This document shows positions 17,478 to 26,367 of a stretch of 63,242 nt of DNA, piece after piece; position 1 is the first letter of the stretch; the number at the start of each line of letters is the position of its first letter. A program made the position numbers and the translations under genes. The DNA comes from DRYS01 sp964491605 (GTDB lineage Archaea > Thermoproteota > CALKCG01 > B24 > DRYS01), in contig CAZBGY010000008.1 in assembly GCA_964491605.1 (NCBI GenBank), positions 1-63,242 of the forward strand, in the 5' to 3' direction. The notes below the pieces were generated by a model. It ran no database searches. It was not told the DNA's origin and saw nothing but the letters and a program-made list of their open reading frames with translations.

Positions 17478-18458
17478 TTGCATGCCATCGAAGTTAGGAA
17501 TCTCAGAAAGATCTACAGGACTAGGAAACGTAGAGGCTTCCTTAGATCCGAGCCTGAAGTGGTAGAAGCTTTGAAGGGTATAAGCTTCTCCGTTAGATAC
17601 GGGGAAGTTGTAGGCCTCCTCGGACCTAACGGTGCAGGTAAAACTACTACTATAAAGATAGTATCGACTCTCCTCCTACCGGATGAAGGAGAAGTCTATG
17701 TGGATGGATTTAACGTCGTCGATGAAGCTACCGAGGTTCGTAGGAGGATAGGCCTCCTACTAACCGTAGAGAGAGGATTTTACGGTAAGCTAACTGGATT
17801 AGAGAATCTACAATATTTCGGAGCGCTCTACGGATTCACCGGTAGAGATCTAGAAGCTAGGTTAGAATACCTGTTCAAGCTTCTAGAGCTCGATAAGCTT
17901 GGAGGGGTAGATAGACTTTTCGAAGAATTTAGTTTAGGTATGAAGGCTCGCCTCGGTCTCGCTAGAGCGCTCCTTAAGGATCCGCCTATACTCCTGCTAG
18001 ATGAGCCTACGCTGGGGCTTGATCCTCCAAGCGCTATTAAGATACGAAGCTTAGTAAAAGATCTAGCTAGGAGTGGTAAAGCTATACTCTATACTACGCA
18101 TAATATGTTCGAAGCTGAGATCGTATGCGACCGCGTACTGCTTATAGATAAGGGGGTCATCGTAGCGGAGGGATCCCCCTCCGATCTTAAGGATCGGATA
18201 CCTAAGCTTAAAAGCTTGAAGATTACGGTGAGAGGTGGGGATCCATCATCGATCCTATCCGATCGAAACTTAGACTACTCGGTTAACCGTATCGATCTAG
18301 ACCTATTCGAATTAGAGATTAGAACACGTGATCCGAGCGAGGTATTAAATTCTATACTACCCGTTTTTACCGAAGAAGGTTATAGAATAATCTCGTTTAA
18401 GATCGAAGAACCGACTCTAGAAGATGTATTCCTATACTTCTCTAGGGGGGTCCGCTAA
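17478..18458 (+). CDS. ABC-2 type exporter, ATP-binding protein
   Basis: 326 residues starting at TTG 17478, preceded by GAGGGTTAAAGG. Walker A GLLGPNGAGKTTTIK is near residues 49-63, the signature EEFSLGMKARLGLARALLKDP near 152-171 and Walker B LLLDEPTLGLDPPS next. The Q-loop residue is replaced, as in many ABC-2 ATPases. The C-terminal 90 residues form the regulatory tail of DrrA/CcmA-like proteins. First gene of a three-gene operon with two membrane partners; cargo unknown. Confidence 0.9.
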   Translation: MHAIEVRNLRKIYRTRKRRGFLRSEPEVVEALKGISFSVRYGEVVGLLGPNGAGKTTTIKIVSTLLLPDEGEVYVDGFNVVDEATEVRRRIGLLLTVERGFYGKLTGLENLQYFGALYGFTGRDLEARLEYLFKLLELDKLGGVDRLFEEFSLGMKARLGLARALLKDPPILLLDEPTLGLDPPSAIKIRSLVKDLARSGKAILYTTHNMFEAEIVCDRVLLIDKGVIVAEGSPSDLKDRIPKLKSLKITVRGGDPSSILSDRNLDYSVNRIDLDLFELEIRTRDPSEVLNSILPVFTEEGYRIISFKIEEPTLEDVFLYFSRGVR

Positions 18459-18463
18459 GTTCC

Positions 18464-19279
18464 ATGGGGTTCGTAGATCTCCTTATAGCGGAAGCTAAGT
18501 TTATGTATGCAGATACTCTTAGGAGGAGATCCCTACTCCTAGCTATCCTAGCTTATCCATACATACTGATGATATTCATACTCTTAGTAGGTTCATCCAT
18601 AGGCTCGCCTATATTCTTCGAAGAAAAAATAGGATCGACACCTATCGTATTCCTAGTTACGAACGGTTTCATCTTGATGTCTATGCTAAGCATCGTAGAT
18701 GATATTCTCTGGAGGCCTATCCTAGATGAGTTCATAGGGACTTTACCGTACGTTATATCTTCTCCTACATCTAGGTTGAAGCATTACCTAGCGATACCTA
18801 TACCTAGACTCCTACTAGTATTTTTAAGCTGGGCTACGAGTATAATGCCTATCTACACATACCACTACGGATTTACAGGATTGGTGGAAGCATCGATAAC
18901 ACTGCTTATGACGGTTTCAGCCTCCCTCTCCACGATACCCGTGGTAATGCTACTAATAGGCATAGTATACGGTTTAGGTGGTGGTATCTGGAGGATAGTA
19001 AGCGTAATCCGCCCACTCCTGCTACTATTCACAGGCGTATACTATCCTAGGAGGTTTATGCCTTTCATAGGGCGTTTAATCTGCTACGCTCTACCTCAAT
19101 CGCATATAGTGGAGGCAATCCAGATAATGCTCGCAGCCCCACAGCTAGACTATATCCTCACAGATGTATTCACACTTCTAGGTATAGCTACTATCCTCCT
19201 CATAGTATACTCGCCTCTAAGCGGTAGGAGCATATACTTCTGGGAGCATACTAGGGTTAGGGAGGGTGTAAAATCTTGA
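18464..19279 (+). CDS. ABC-2 type exporter, permease subunit
   Basis: 271 residues, about six hydrophobic helices (for example SLLLAILAYPYILMIFILLV near residues 23-42, and ASITLLMTVSASLSTIPVVM). The middle of the protein contains FTGVYYPRRFMPFIGR and ALPQSHIVEAIQIMLA, the conserved C-terminal region of ABC-2 permeases. Starts 5 bp after the ATPase and overlaps the second permease by 4 bp. Confidence 0.85.
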   Translation: MGFVDLLIAEAKFMYADTLRRRSLLLAILAYPYILMIFILLVGSSIGSPIFFEEKIGSTPIVFLVTNGFILMSMLSIVDDILWRPILDEFIGTLPYVISSPTSRLKHYLAIPIPRLLLVFLSWATSIMPIYTYHYGFTGLVEASITLLMTVSASLSTIPVVMLLIGIVYGLGGGIWRIVSVIRPLLLLFTGVYYPRRFMPFIGRLICYALPQSHIVEAIQIMLAAPQLDYILTDVFTLLGIATILLIVYSPLSGRSIYFWEHTRVREGVKS

Positions 19280-20076
19280 TAGAACTCGTTAAAACACTTC
19301 TTAAACTGTATATCGCTAGAGATCTTGTCAGAGGACGTGGTTTAATCATAAGTTTACTCAGTATATCTATATGGATAATACTATTCACCGCTCCGATAAA
19401 CTTATTCAAACCACCTGATACACCTATCGAAGATGTATCTACCAATATATTCGTAAGTATTCTCGTCTTCCTATCATACTCGATGGCAGCATGGGATTGG
19501 GCTTCAGAGCTAATGAGTATAGCCGTCACAGGTGTGTTCGAGTATATGCTAGCATCCGGTAGGAGTATACTCATCCTCTACATAGGATTAGTACCTGTCT
19601 CGTTTCTATGGCTATCGGTATCTCTGGTAACCGTATACTTTATGCTATCGCTCCTCTCTTCACCCCCTATACTAGCTATATATTCGCCGTTAGTTTTAGC
19701 GATAGGAGTATTATCCTTCCTACAGGTCTTAGTAGCTCACGCTATAATACTGGGTGGTACAATACTCTCGACTGGTATGAGCGGCCCCATCATAGAGACT
19801 TTAGGCTGGTTCATACCTATAGCTACAGGAGGCTTAACACCGATATCGCGTATGCCTCAACCTCTACGGATCGTAGCTCTCTCGACACCATACAGCTACC
19901 CGGTAGAACTGCTAAGATATTCTATCATGAACGTAGAGACAGCATTACCCCTAAGCTATATGATCCCCATAAGCTTAGCTTACAGCTCCCTATTCCTCCT
20001 AGCTGGTATAACATATTTTAGGTGTCAGATTCGAAGGATAATGGTTGAGGGTAGTAAATCGATAGGTATGCGTTAG
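19276..20076 (+). CDS. ABC-2 type exporter, second permease subunit
   Basis: 266 residues with about six predicted membrane helices, starting at TTG 19276 in an overlap with the first permease. LVAHAIILGGTILSTGMSGPIIETLGWF and PYSYPVELLRYSIMN are recognisable ABC-2 membrane blocks seen only weakly. Diverged from the first permease, so the transporter probably works as a heterodimer with the ATPase upstream. Substrate not inferable. Confidence 0.8.
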   Translation: MIELVKTLLKLYIARDLVRGRGLIISLLSISIWIILFTAPINLFKPPDTPIEDVSTNIFVSILVFLSYSMAAWDWASELMSIAVTGVFEYMLASGRSILILYIGLVPVSFLWLSVSLVTVYFMLSLLSSPPILAIYSPLVLAIGVLSFLQVLVAHAIILGGTILSTGMSGPIIETLGWFIPIATGGLTPISRMPQPLRIVALSTPYSYPVELLRYSIMNVETALPLSYMIPISLAYSSLFLLAGITYFRCQIRRIMVEGSKSIGMR

Positions 20077-20146
20077 CGAGTACGCGATTATAGGGTAAAG
20101 GTAATATCGCGATTCTGATCGAGTATATGAGTTTAGGTGGTGGTAT

Positions 20147-20635
20147 ATGTCCATTAGAATAGAAGTTATCGATGTAGAGGTACCTGAAGGCTGCAACGTT
20201 ATAATAGGTATAACACACTTCATAAAATCTGTTGAGGATATATACGAAGCTATAAAATCATCGGCCCCAGATGTAGAGTTCGCCGTAGGCTTCTGTGAAG
20301 CTTCAGGTCCATGCCTAGTAAGGGTTGAGGGTAACAGCGAAGATCTTAAACGTAAGGTTGCGGAGCAAGCTCTTAAACTTGGTGTAGGTCATAGCTTCAT
20401 AGTATATCTTAGGAAAGCCTATCCGATAAATGTTCTAAACGAGCTTAAAACCGTTCCAGAGGTATGCTCAATCCTATGTGCTACAGGCAACCCTGTCCAA
20501 GCGATAGTAGCTGAAACCGAGCAGGGTAGAGCGATATTAGGTATAGTCGACGGATTCAAATCTAAGGGTATAGAAACAGATCAGGATAGGGAGTCTAGGA
20601 AAGCCTTCCTAAGGAGGATAGGGTATAAGCTTTAA
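20147..20635 (+). CDS. adenosine-specific kinase family protein
   Basis: 162 residues matching the archaeal/bacterial family named adenosine-specific kinase (PF04008, formerly DUF355), known from the Pyrobaculum structure. Diagnostic blocks are VEVPEGCNVIIGITHFIKSVEDIYEAI, EFAVGFCEASGPCLVR, GVGHSFIVYLRKAYPINVLN and VCSILCATGNPVQAIVAET. The full family length is present. The physiological role of the family is uncertain. Confidence 0.88.
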   Translation: MSIRIEVIDVEVPEGCNVIIGITHFIKSVEDIYEAIKSSAPDVEFAVGFCEASGPCLVRVEGNSEDLKRKVAEQALKLGVGHSFIVYLRKAYPINVLNELKTVPEVCSILCATGNPVQAIVAETEQGRAILGIVDGFKSKGIETDQDRESRKAFLRRIGYKL

Positions 20636-20675
20636 ATTCTAATTCGATCTAAAAATTATGTAAGGTGAGATTCGG

Positions 20676-21071
20676 TTGGCTAAAGTACCAAACCTCAAGG
20701 TTCAATGTCCATGCGGGCGTGAGATAAATCATCCATCGGAATATAAGCTCCTACTATTGAAGCTTGAGATGAAGGAGATAGATATACTATGCCCGAACGA
20801 TGTATGCTATCTAAGGGAGCTGGGCTACGTGAAGTTTGATGTTAAGGATTCTAGGCTAGTATTCAAGGAAGCTGTCTTCTACCCGCCGTTCGTCACGTGG
20901 AATGCAAGCCAGCTTGGAAGCGAGAAAGCTGAGGAGCTCCTAAAACTCCATCTGAGGATCCTAGTATCAGAGGTTATGGATTGGCCTAGGATTAAGGAGA
21001 CATACTTCCGCTACTACACAGCAGCAGGTGAAAGGAGAGAGGAGGTATCCCCCGAAGGATCCGAGATATAG
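20676..21071 (+). CDS. conserved archaeal protein with probable zinc site
   Basis: 131 residues starting at TTG 20676 behind AAGGTGAGA. I do not recognise a named family. The N-terminal half has CPCGREINHPSEY and LCPNDVCYLRELGY, four cysteines and a His that could bind zinc. The second half is helical with aromatic residues and an acidic tail. It may share a transcript with the kinase-like gene 40 bp upstream and converges on the EF-2 gene. Confidence 0.7.
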   Translation: MAKVPNLKVQCPCGREINHPSEYKLLLLKLEMKEIDILCPNDVCYLRELGYVKFDVKDSRLVFKEAVFYPPFVTWNASQLGSEKAEELLKLHLRILVSEVMDWPRIKETYFRYYTAAGERREEVSPEGSEI

Positions 21072-21136
21072 AAGGATTGAAACCTATGCTTCTCCTATAG
21101 AAATCTTTAGCATCTATATTATTCTAGCCTTTCCGT

Positions 21137-23374
21137 CTACTCCTTTACTATAAAATCTTCTGCTTTAGGTGGCTCTGGAGATAGGCCCTTCCTAGTCCTT
21201 ATCTCCGCTATTATAGCTTTCTGCATAGATGCCGGTACAGGCGCCCACTTCGAAAAGCTTAGAGACCAGAATGCTTTACCGCTAGTAGTGGATCTCATAA
21301 CCTCTGCTAGATCGAAGGTTTCAGCCGCAGGTATCTCGCCTATAATCCTAGCTAGGTAGGCATCCTGCGATAAGCTGATTATCTGCCCTCGTCTACCCGT
21401 TATGATTCTGATAACGTTGCCAACCATATCTAGGGGTGTTTTAACTTCGATACGCATAATAGGCTCTAGTAGCGTCGGGTTTGCTGAGAGCATAGCTGCA
21501 TATATAGCCTGCCTTACAGCCGGTATTATCTGTGCTGGTCCTCTGTGAGCTGGATCAGAGTGTAGCTCCGCATGATTCAAGATAACTTTAACGCCTCTCA
21601 CATACTCCCTGCAAAGGGGTCCGTCATCCATAGCTGATATGAAACCAGAGATCACATAATCTAGAGCCTCGTTTAGATACTGTACACCCTTCGTCCTATC
21701 TATCAATACGCATCCATGCGGATCTATGGCTAGAATATTCCTTGCATCCTCAGGACTCCATCCAGCATCTCTTAAGATCTTCACTTTCATCCTCCTATCG
21801 AGTTCATCATGCAGCTCTCCGCTCATAATCTTATCTACGATTTCGGGTTCAAGCGGCTCTACGCTTATGAATACCCTGTTATGCTTATTAGGAGATTTAC
21901 CCATAAACGGACCTGCAGCACCCCTAATATTCTCCCTATATATGATCGTAGGCTTCGATACCAGTATCTCTATACCTGTTTTCTGTATGAGCGTTAACGC
22001 TATTTCTATATGAACCTGACCTAAACCTGATATCAGGTATTCGCCGCTCTCCTGATCTATATGCGTTACAAGGTTCGGATCCTCTATCGATAGCCTCCTA
22101 AGGATATCTACGAGTCTAGGTAGATCCCTACTATACTTGGGCTCTATAGCTACCGTTATCACAGGCTCGGTTACATACCTCACGGTTTCGAATGGTACGA
22201 CATCCTGTATGCTAGCTATAGTCTCACCAGCTCTAGCATCATCTAAACCTAGAAGCGCCGGTATATTACCTGAAGATAAGCTTCCCACTATCTCCCTCCT
22301 AGGACCCATATATATGCATACCTGCTGTACACGGCTCTTCCTCCTAGCTCCTATCAGATATACTTCGCTACCTTCGCTGATTGTTCCGGAGAATAGCCTA
22401 CCGGTAGCTACTATACCCGCATGCGGATCGACCGTTATGTTGGAGACGCACATAACGACGGGCCCATCATCATCGCATGTAATCATGGCTCTACCTACAG
22501 GGCTATCGAGATCACCTCTCCATATCTTAGGTATCCTCACCTTCTGTGCATCCACAGGGTTTGGGATATGCTTAATAACCATCTCTAATATGGCTTCGTG
22601 GAGCGGTATATCCTTGGCGAGTTCATCAACCCTCCCCCTCCTATACGCCTCCACTATATCGGAGAATTTAATCCCTTTCTTCATAGCTATATCCAATGTG
22701 AACCCCCATCTATCCCTAGCGGAGCCGAAAGCAACCTGGTTCAATGCTGGGTTAACCTTCCAGCTAGACCTGAATTCGGGTTCGGCATAGATCTCGATAA
22801 GGTTGTTGAAATCCTTTATTATGTTCATCAGTGTCTCCTGCATAGCTTGCGGTTCTAGCTTAAGCTCGTTTATCAATCTATCAATCTTATTTATGTAGAG
22901 GAGCGGTCTAACCCTCTCTTCGAGCGCCTGCCTAGTAACAGTCTCAGTCTGCGTCATAACACCTTCGACTGCGTCTACGACCACTATAGCTCCATCTATC
23001 GCTCTTAGACTCCTTGTAACCTTGCCTGTGAAGTCGATATGTCCAGGTGTATCTATCAAGTTTATGATGTATGGTTTACCCTCAAGCTCGTAGTATAAGC
23101 TTATGTTAGCCGCTTTAATCGTCATCTGCCTCTTCTGTTCCTCCTCCATATAGTCTAGGGCTAGAGCTTTACCTGCGACGGTTGGCGATAGCAACCCGGC
23201 TGCCGCTAATAGGCTATCGGTCATAGTAGTCTTGCCGTGATCTACATGAGCTATTATACCTATATCTTCCGGGGATAGAGGGCGTATAACCCTCTACTCC
23301 TTTCGGATCCGGCTCTTCTCCTTAACTATACTTAATACTTCCGCTACACTCTTGTATCTCCCAGGCATACGCAT
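21137..23374 (-). CDS. fusA: elongation factor 2 (EF-2), gene interrupted by a 36-nt intron
   Basis: Ribosomal translocase GTPase. The long frame (21137-23265) begins within the G1 region and lacks the family N terminus. That N terminus lies just upstream: ATG 23374 (or 23368), opening MRMPGRYKSVAEV and ending SRIR, behind GGAGG. Between them, 36 nt (23266-23301) contain an in-frame TAG. Excising them joins the exons as SRIRNIGIIAHVDHGKTT and gives 733 residues, the normal length. Diphthamide His is at about 598 (AHRGPAQ); LIDTPGHIDF and YINKIDRL are intact G motifs. Exons: 23374-23302 and 23265-21137. A TATA-like AAATATTTATAG precedes it. Confidence 0.93.
23266..23301 (-). other. 36-nt archaeal bulge-helix-bulge intron in EF-2
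   Basis: On the minus strand, exon 1 ends TCCGAA and the intron starts AGGAG. Central helix: TCCG (23307-23304) pairs with CGGA (23271-23268), exactly 4 bp. Bulge 1 is AAA (23303-23301), cut after its second base; bulge 2 is AGA (23267-23265), cut after its second base. The inner stem is 11 positions (23300-23290 with 23282-23272; one A-C mismatch and one G-U) closed by a 7-nt loop TTATACG. Phase 1: the split codon A|AT gives Asn25. The outer helix is weak. Confidence 0.88.
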
Positions 23375-23424
23375 CTATCCTCCGTACCTAAATTTTCTTA
23401 GGCATTATAGAGGTAACCATCCTT

Positions 23425-23436
23425 CTATAAATATTT
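23425..23436 (-). promoter_or_regulatory. TATA-like element of the EF-2 gene
   Basis: AAATATTTATAG on the minus strand, about 55-60 bp before the EF-2 ATG; initiation would leave a leader of about 30 nt with GGAGG. It sits back-to-back with the prefoldin promoter. Confidence 0.45.
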
Positions 23437-23456
23437 CTCTAGCCTAGCTCAGCGGA

Positions 23457-23467
23457 AAAGTTATAAA
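23457..23467 (+). promoter_or_regulatory. TATA-like element of the prefoldin beta gene
   Basis: AAAGTTATAAA, about 30-40 bp before the prefoldin ATG, placing the transcription start close to the start codon. Confidence 0.45.
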
Positions 23468-23495
23468 GGGTTCAGCTCTATCTCTGCTTCATGCT

Positions 23496-23849
23496 ATGAG
23501 CAGCGAGAAGATACCTCCAGCTATCCAGGAGCAGCTCGTAAGGATTCAGCAGCTTCAACAAACGTTTCAAGCTGTAGTCGCTCAAAAGCAGCAGCTGGAA
23601 GCTGAGCTTATAGGTGTGGAGCAGGCTTTAGAGGAGTTGGAGAAGCTATCTGGGGAGGCTACCGTGTATAAGGCTGTAGGGCCCCTCCTCATAAAGGTTA
23701 GCCGTGACGCTATGATAGCTGAGCTTAAAGAGAGGAAGGATCTACTGGATATGCGTATCTCCGTGCTATCTAAGCAGGAGGAGAGGACTAGGGAGAAGCT
23801 TATCGAAGCTCAACGTAAACTGCAGGGGCAGATTCAAGGATTGACTTAA
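23496..23849 (+). CDS. pfdB: prefoldin beta subunit
   Basis: 117 residues, normal for archaeal prefoldin beta, a jellyfish-shaped chaperone that hands unfolded proteins to the thermosome. Two long coiled-coil helices (about 5-50 and 75-115, e.g. QLQQTFQAVVAQKQQLEAEL) flank the central hairpin AVGPLLIKVSRD. Divergently transcribed from EF-2. Confidence 0.94.
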   Translation: MSSEKIPPAIQEQLVRIQQLQQTFQAVVAQKQQLEAELIGVEQALEELEKLSGEATVYKAVGPLLIKVSRDAMIAELKERKDLLDMRISVLSKQEERTREKLIEAQRKLQGQIQGLT

Positions 23850-23935
23850 ATGCTATCTGCTAAAACTTATATCGTGCATATCCATTATCGGGATAGGTAT
23901 ACGGGAATCCAGCTACCCCTTGGAGGATCCAAGTA

Positions 23936-24790
23936 TTGTCTATAGTTAGCATCGAGAATTTATGGTTTAGGTATAGAGGGTCGGATAACTGGGTTCTCAG
24001 AGATGTATCGCTTAAAGTGGATAAGGGTGAATTCATCGTAATAACAGGTAGGAGTGGCTGCGGTAAGACTACTCTATGCCGCTGCCTCAACGGTTTAATC
24101 CCGCACTTCTATGAAGGCGAACTTAAAGGCTCCATCACCGTAGCAGGATTAGATGTAACCGAGACGCCTGTCTCCCGTATGGCGTCTATAGTAGGCATGG
24201 TTTTTCAGAATCCGTCGAGTCAGCTCTTCATGCTGACGGTTGAAAGGGATGTAGCATTCGGACCTGAGAACCTGGGGGTTCCTAGAGATGAGATTCTCAG
24301 GAGGATAGACTGGGCTTTAAATATGCTTGGTATATCTGATCTAAGGTTTAGAGCTCCCCACGAGCTTTCTGGTGGTCAGCAGCAGAGGGTAGCTATAGCT
24401 GCTATACTAGCTATGCAGCCGCAGATAATAGTCTTAGATGAACCTACAGCATATCTGGATCCGTATACATCGCTATCTATATTCAACCTACTTAAAGATC
24501 TTAATAGTAAGCTTGGGTTAACGGTTATACTAGTAGAGCATAAGCTCGAGCTTGCCTCTAGCTTAGCCGATAGGATCATCGTTATGGATGGTGGGCGTAT
24601 AGTCGTGGAGGGCGATCCTCGCGAAGTATTCATGAAGGATCTATCAGTCTGCGGTGTTAAACCACCCTCCATACCTAGATTATTCCTTAAGCTTATGAAT
24701 CATGGGTTTAGGTTTAAGAGGATACCTCTAACGGTCGAGGAGGCTGCAGAGATCTTCAGAGAGGTGCATCTAAAGGTTGATAGAAGCTAG
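23936..24790 (+). CDS. ecfA1: ECF-type transporter ATPase A
   Basis: 284 residues from TTG 23936 (GGAGG upstream). Walker A ITGRSGCGKTTLCR is near 37-50, Q-loop FQNPSSQLF near 91-99, signature ELSGGQQQRVAIAAILA near 143-159 and Walker B IIVLDEPTAYLDP next. The QNPxxQLF string is typical of energy-coupling-factor ATPases. The next ATPase starts inside its last codons (14 bp overlap). No substrate-binding S component is adjacent, so this is probably a shared group-II ECF module for vitamins or metals. Confidence 0.88.
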   Translation: MSIVSIENLWFRYRGSDNWVLRDVSLKVDKGEFIVITGRSGCGKTTLCRCLNGLIPHFYEGELKGSITVAGLDVTETPVSRMASIVGMVFQNPSSQLFMLTVERDVAFGPENLGVPRDEILRRIDWALNMLGISDLRFRAPHELSGGQQQRVAIAAILAMQPQIIVLDEPTAYLDPYTSLSIFNLLKDLNSKLGLTVILVEHKLELASSLADRIIVMDGGRIVVEGDPREVFMKDLSVCGVKPPSIPRLFLKLMNHGFRFKRIPLTVEEAAEIFREVHLKVDRS

Positions 24791-25595
24791 GAATGTATAC
24801 TTCACATATCCAGGTGGGGTTGAAGCGTTAAGAAACGTAAACCTAACGATAGATAGAGGAGAGTTTACCGCTATAATGGGTGAGAACGGTGCTGGTAAAA
24901 CTACTTTGATAAAGATGTTTAACGGTTTGCTCAAACCTAGTAGGGGATGCGTATTAGTGGATGGCATAGATACCAGAGAGGCTTCGGTAGCGGAGCTATC
25001 ACGGAAGGTAGGTATAGTCTTCCAGAATCCTGAACATCAGCTATTCGCTGAAACCATCGAAGAAGAGATAGCGTTCGCTCTTAGAAACTTCGGTTTCCCA
25101 GAAGATGAAGTAGCTAGGAGGATCGATTCTATACTCAGATTTACAGGTTTAGAGAGGTATAGGGGTTCATCCCCGTTCATGCTTAGCGGAGGTGAGAAGA
25201 AGAGGCTGGCTCTAGCCTCCATACTGGTATTCGATCCAGACTATCTAGTTCTAGATGAGCCTACTATAGGTCAGGATCCAGAACAGAAGGATAAACTTCT
25301 ACAATTCCTTGTCGAGGTTAATCGTAGAGGTAAAACTGTGGTTATGGTGACGCATGATGTAGAGTTCGTCGCAGAATGTAGGCCTAGGGTTATACTTATG
25401 CGTAGAGGTGAGATTATAGCTGATGGATCTGCCGATAAGATACTTGCAGATGAAGATCTTATGAGATCTACATCGCTGCTTCCACCTCAGATATCGGCTT
25501 TCGCATCTAAACTCAACCTACATAGACCTGGCTACACGATACTCAATGTCGATGACGCATTTAGAATCCTAGTAGGCCTCTGTATAGGAGGATAG
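24777..25595 (+). CDS. ecfA2: ECF-type transporter ATPase A'
   Basis: 272 residues from TTG 24777, AAGGT upstream. Walker A IMGENGAGKTTLIK near 35-48, Q-loop FQNPEHQLFAETIEEEIAFAL near 83-103, signature MLSGGEKKRLALASIL and Walker B YLVLDEPTIGQDP. Forms the expected heterodimer with the preceding ATPase. Stop is followed 2 bp later by the T component. Confidence 0.88.
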   Translation: MIEARNVYFTYPGGVEALRNVNLTIDRGEFTAIMGENGAGKTTLIKMFNGLLKPSRGCVLVDGIDTREASVAELSRKVGIVFQNPEHQLFAETIEEEIAFALRNFGFPEDEVARRIDSILRFTGLERYRGSSPFMLSGGEKKRLALASILVFDPDYLVLDEPTIGQDPEQKDKLLQFLVEVNRRGKTVVMVTHDVEFVAECRPRVILMRRGEIIADGSADKILADEDLMRSTSLLPPQISAFASKLNLHRPGYTILNVDDAFRILVGLCIGG

Positions 25596-25597
25596 CT

Positions 25598-26365
25598 ATG
25601 CTAAGCTTCCTAGAAGTATTCAGGTTTAGGAGGAGGGATTCACCGTTACATAGGTTGGATCCTAGGGTTAAGGCTCTATACCTACTCGTTATGAGTATCA
25701 TCTCCATAGTATACTATAGTCTAGCGGCTATGTTTACGATATTCATCTCCACGATACCGCTTATAGCCGTAGCGAAGGTTTATAGAGAGTGGATAAGATC
25801 CCTTAGAGGAGCATTATTCCTAGCATCGATGATAGTGTTTGTTAATATGCTTGCGGGATACCTATCAGGAGGCTTCAGTTTAACCATGGAGGTAGTATCC
25901 TACGCCTTCTCCATGGGTTTAAGATTCTTAGCATTCACATCGGTATTCTCCATATTCTTCCTTACGACTACGCCTGAGGATCTGAGTCTAGCGTTGGAGA
26001 AGCTTGGCGTGCCATACGACTACTGCTTCGCTTTCACATCGGCTATAAGATTCGTACCGGATCTAGCTTTAGAGATACAGACTGTGATAGATGCTCAGAG
26101 ATCTAGGGGGTTGGAGCTTGAGAAAGGTAACATTATACGTAGGATAAGGAACTATATACCCATACTCATCCCAGTATTCATAAGGAGTTTTACACGTAGC
26201 ATAGAATTAGCGGAGGCTATGGAGGCTAGAGGCTACGGAGCATCGGAGAAAAGAACAAGTATCTACGAACTCTATATGAAACGCTCAGATTACGTTATAG
26301 CATCGATCCTTCTATGTATACTAGCTCTATCGATACTACTACGTATATATGCTAACTGGTATTAA
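25598..26365 (+). CDS. ecfT: ECF-type transporter transmembrane T component
   Basis: 255 residues with about five hydrophobic helices. The family signature near the N terminus (SPLHRLDPRVKALYLLVMS) and the coupling-helix motifs with Ala-Arg-Gly, AQRSRGLELEKGN and AEAMEARGYGAS (about residues 167-180 and 207-219), identify EcfT. Completes an A-A'-T module; converges on the LolD-like ATPase. Confidence 0.88.
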   Translation: MLSFLEVFRFRRRDSPLHRLDPRVKALYLLVMSIISIVYYSLAAMFTIFISTIPLIAVAKVYREWIRSLRGALFLASMIVFVNMLAGYLSGGFSLTMEVVSYAFSMGLRFLAFTSVFSIFFLTTTPEDLSLALEKLGVPYDYCFAFTSAIRFVPDLALEIQTVIDAQRSRGLELEKGNIIRRIRNYIPILIPVFIRSFTRSIELAEAMEARGYGASEKRTSIYELYMKRSDYVIASILLCILALSILLRIYANWY

Positions 26366-26367
26366 CC

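Noticed and set aside
23294..23296. TAG read as pyrrolysine in EF-2
   Set aside because: The residues around it do not align with any EF-2, and removing the whole 36 nt restores the conserved sequence, which read-through would not.
23265..23374. EF-2 as a pseudogene or frameshifted gene because of the in-frame TAG
   Set aside because: Both flanking exons are conserved and in the same frame, the G1 motif and everything after it is intact, and the 36 nt fit a splice structure base for base.
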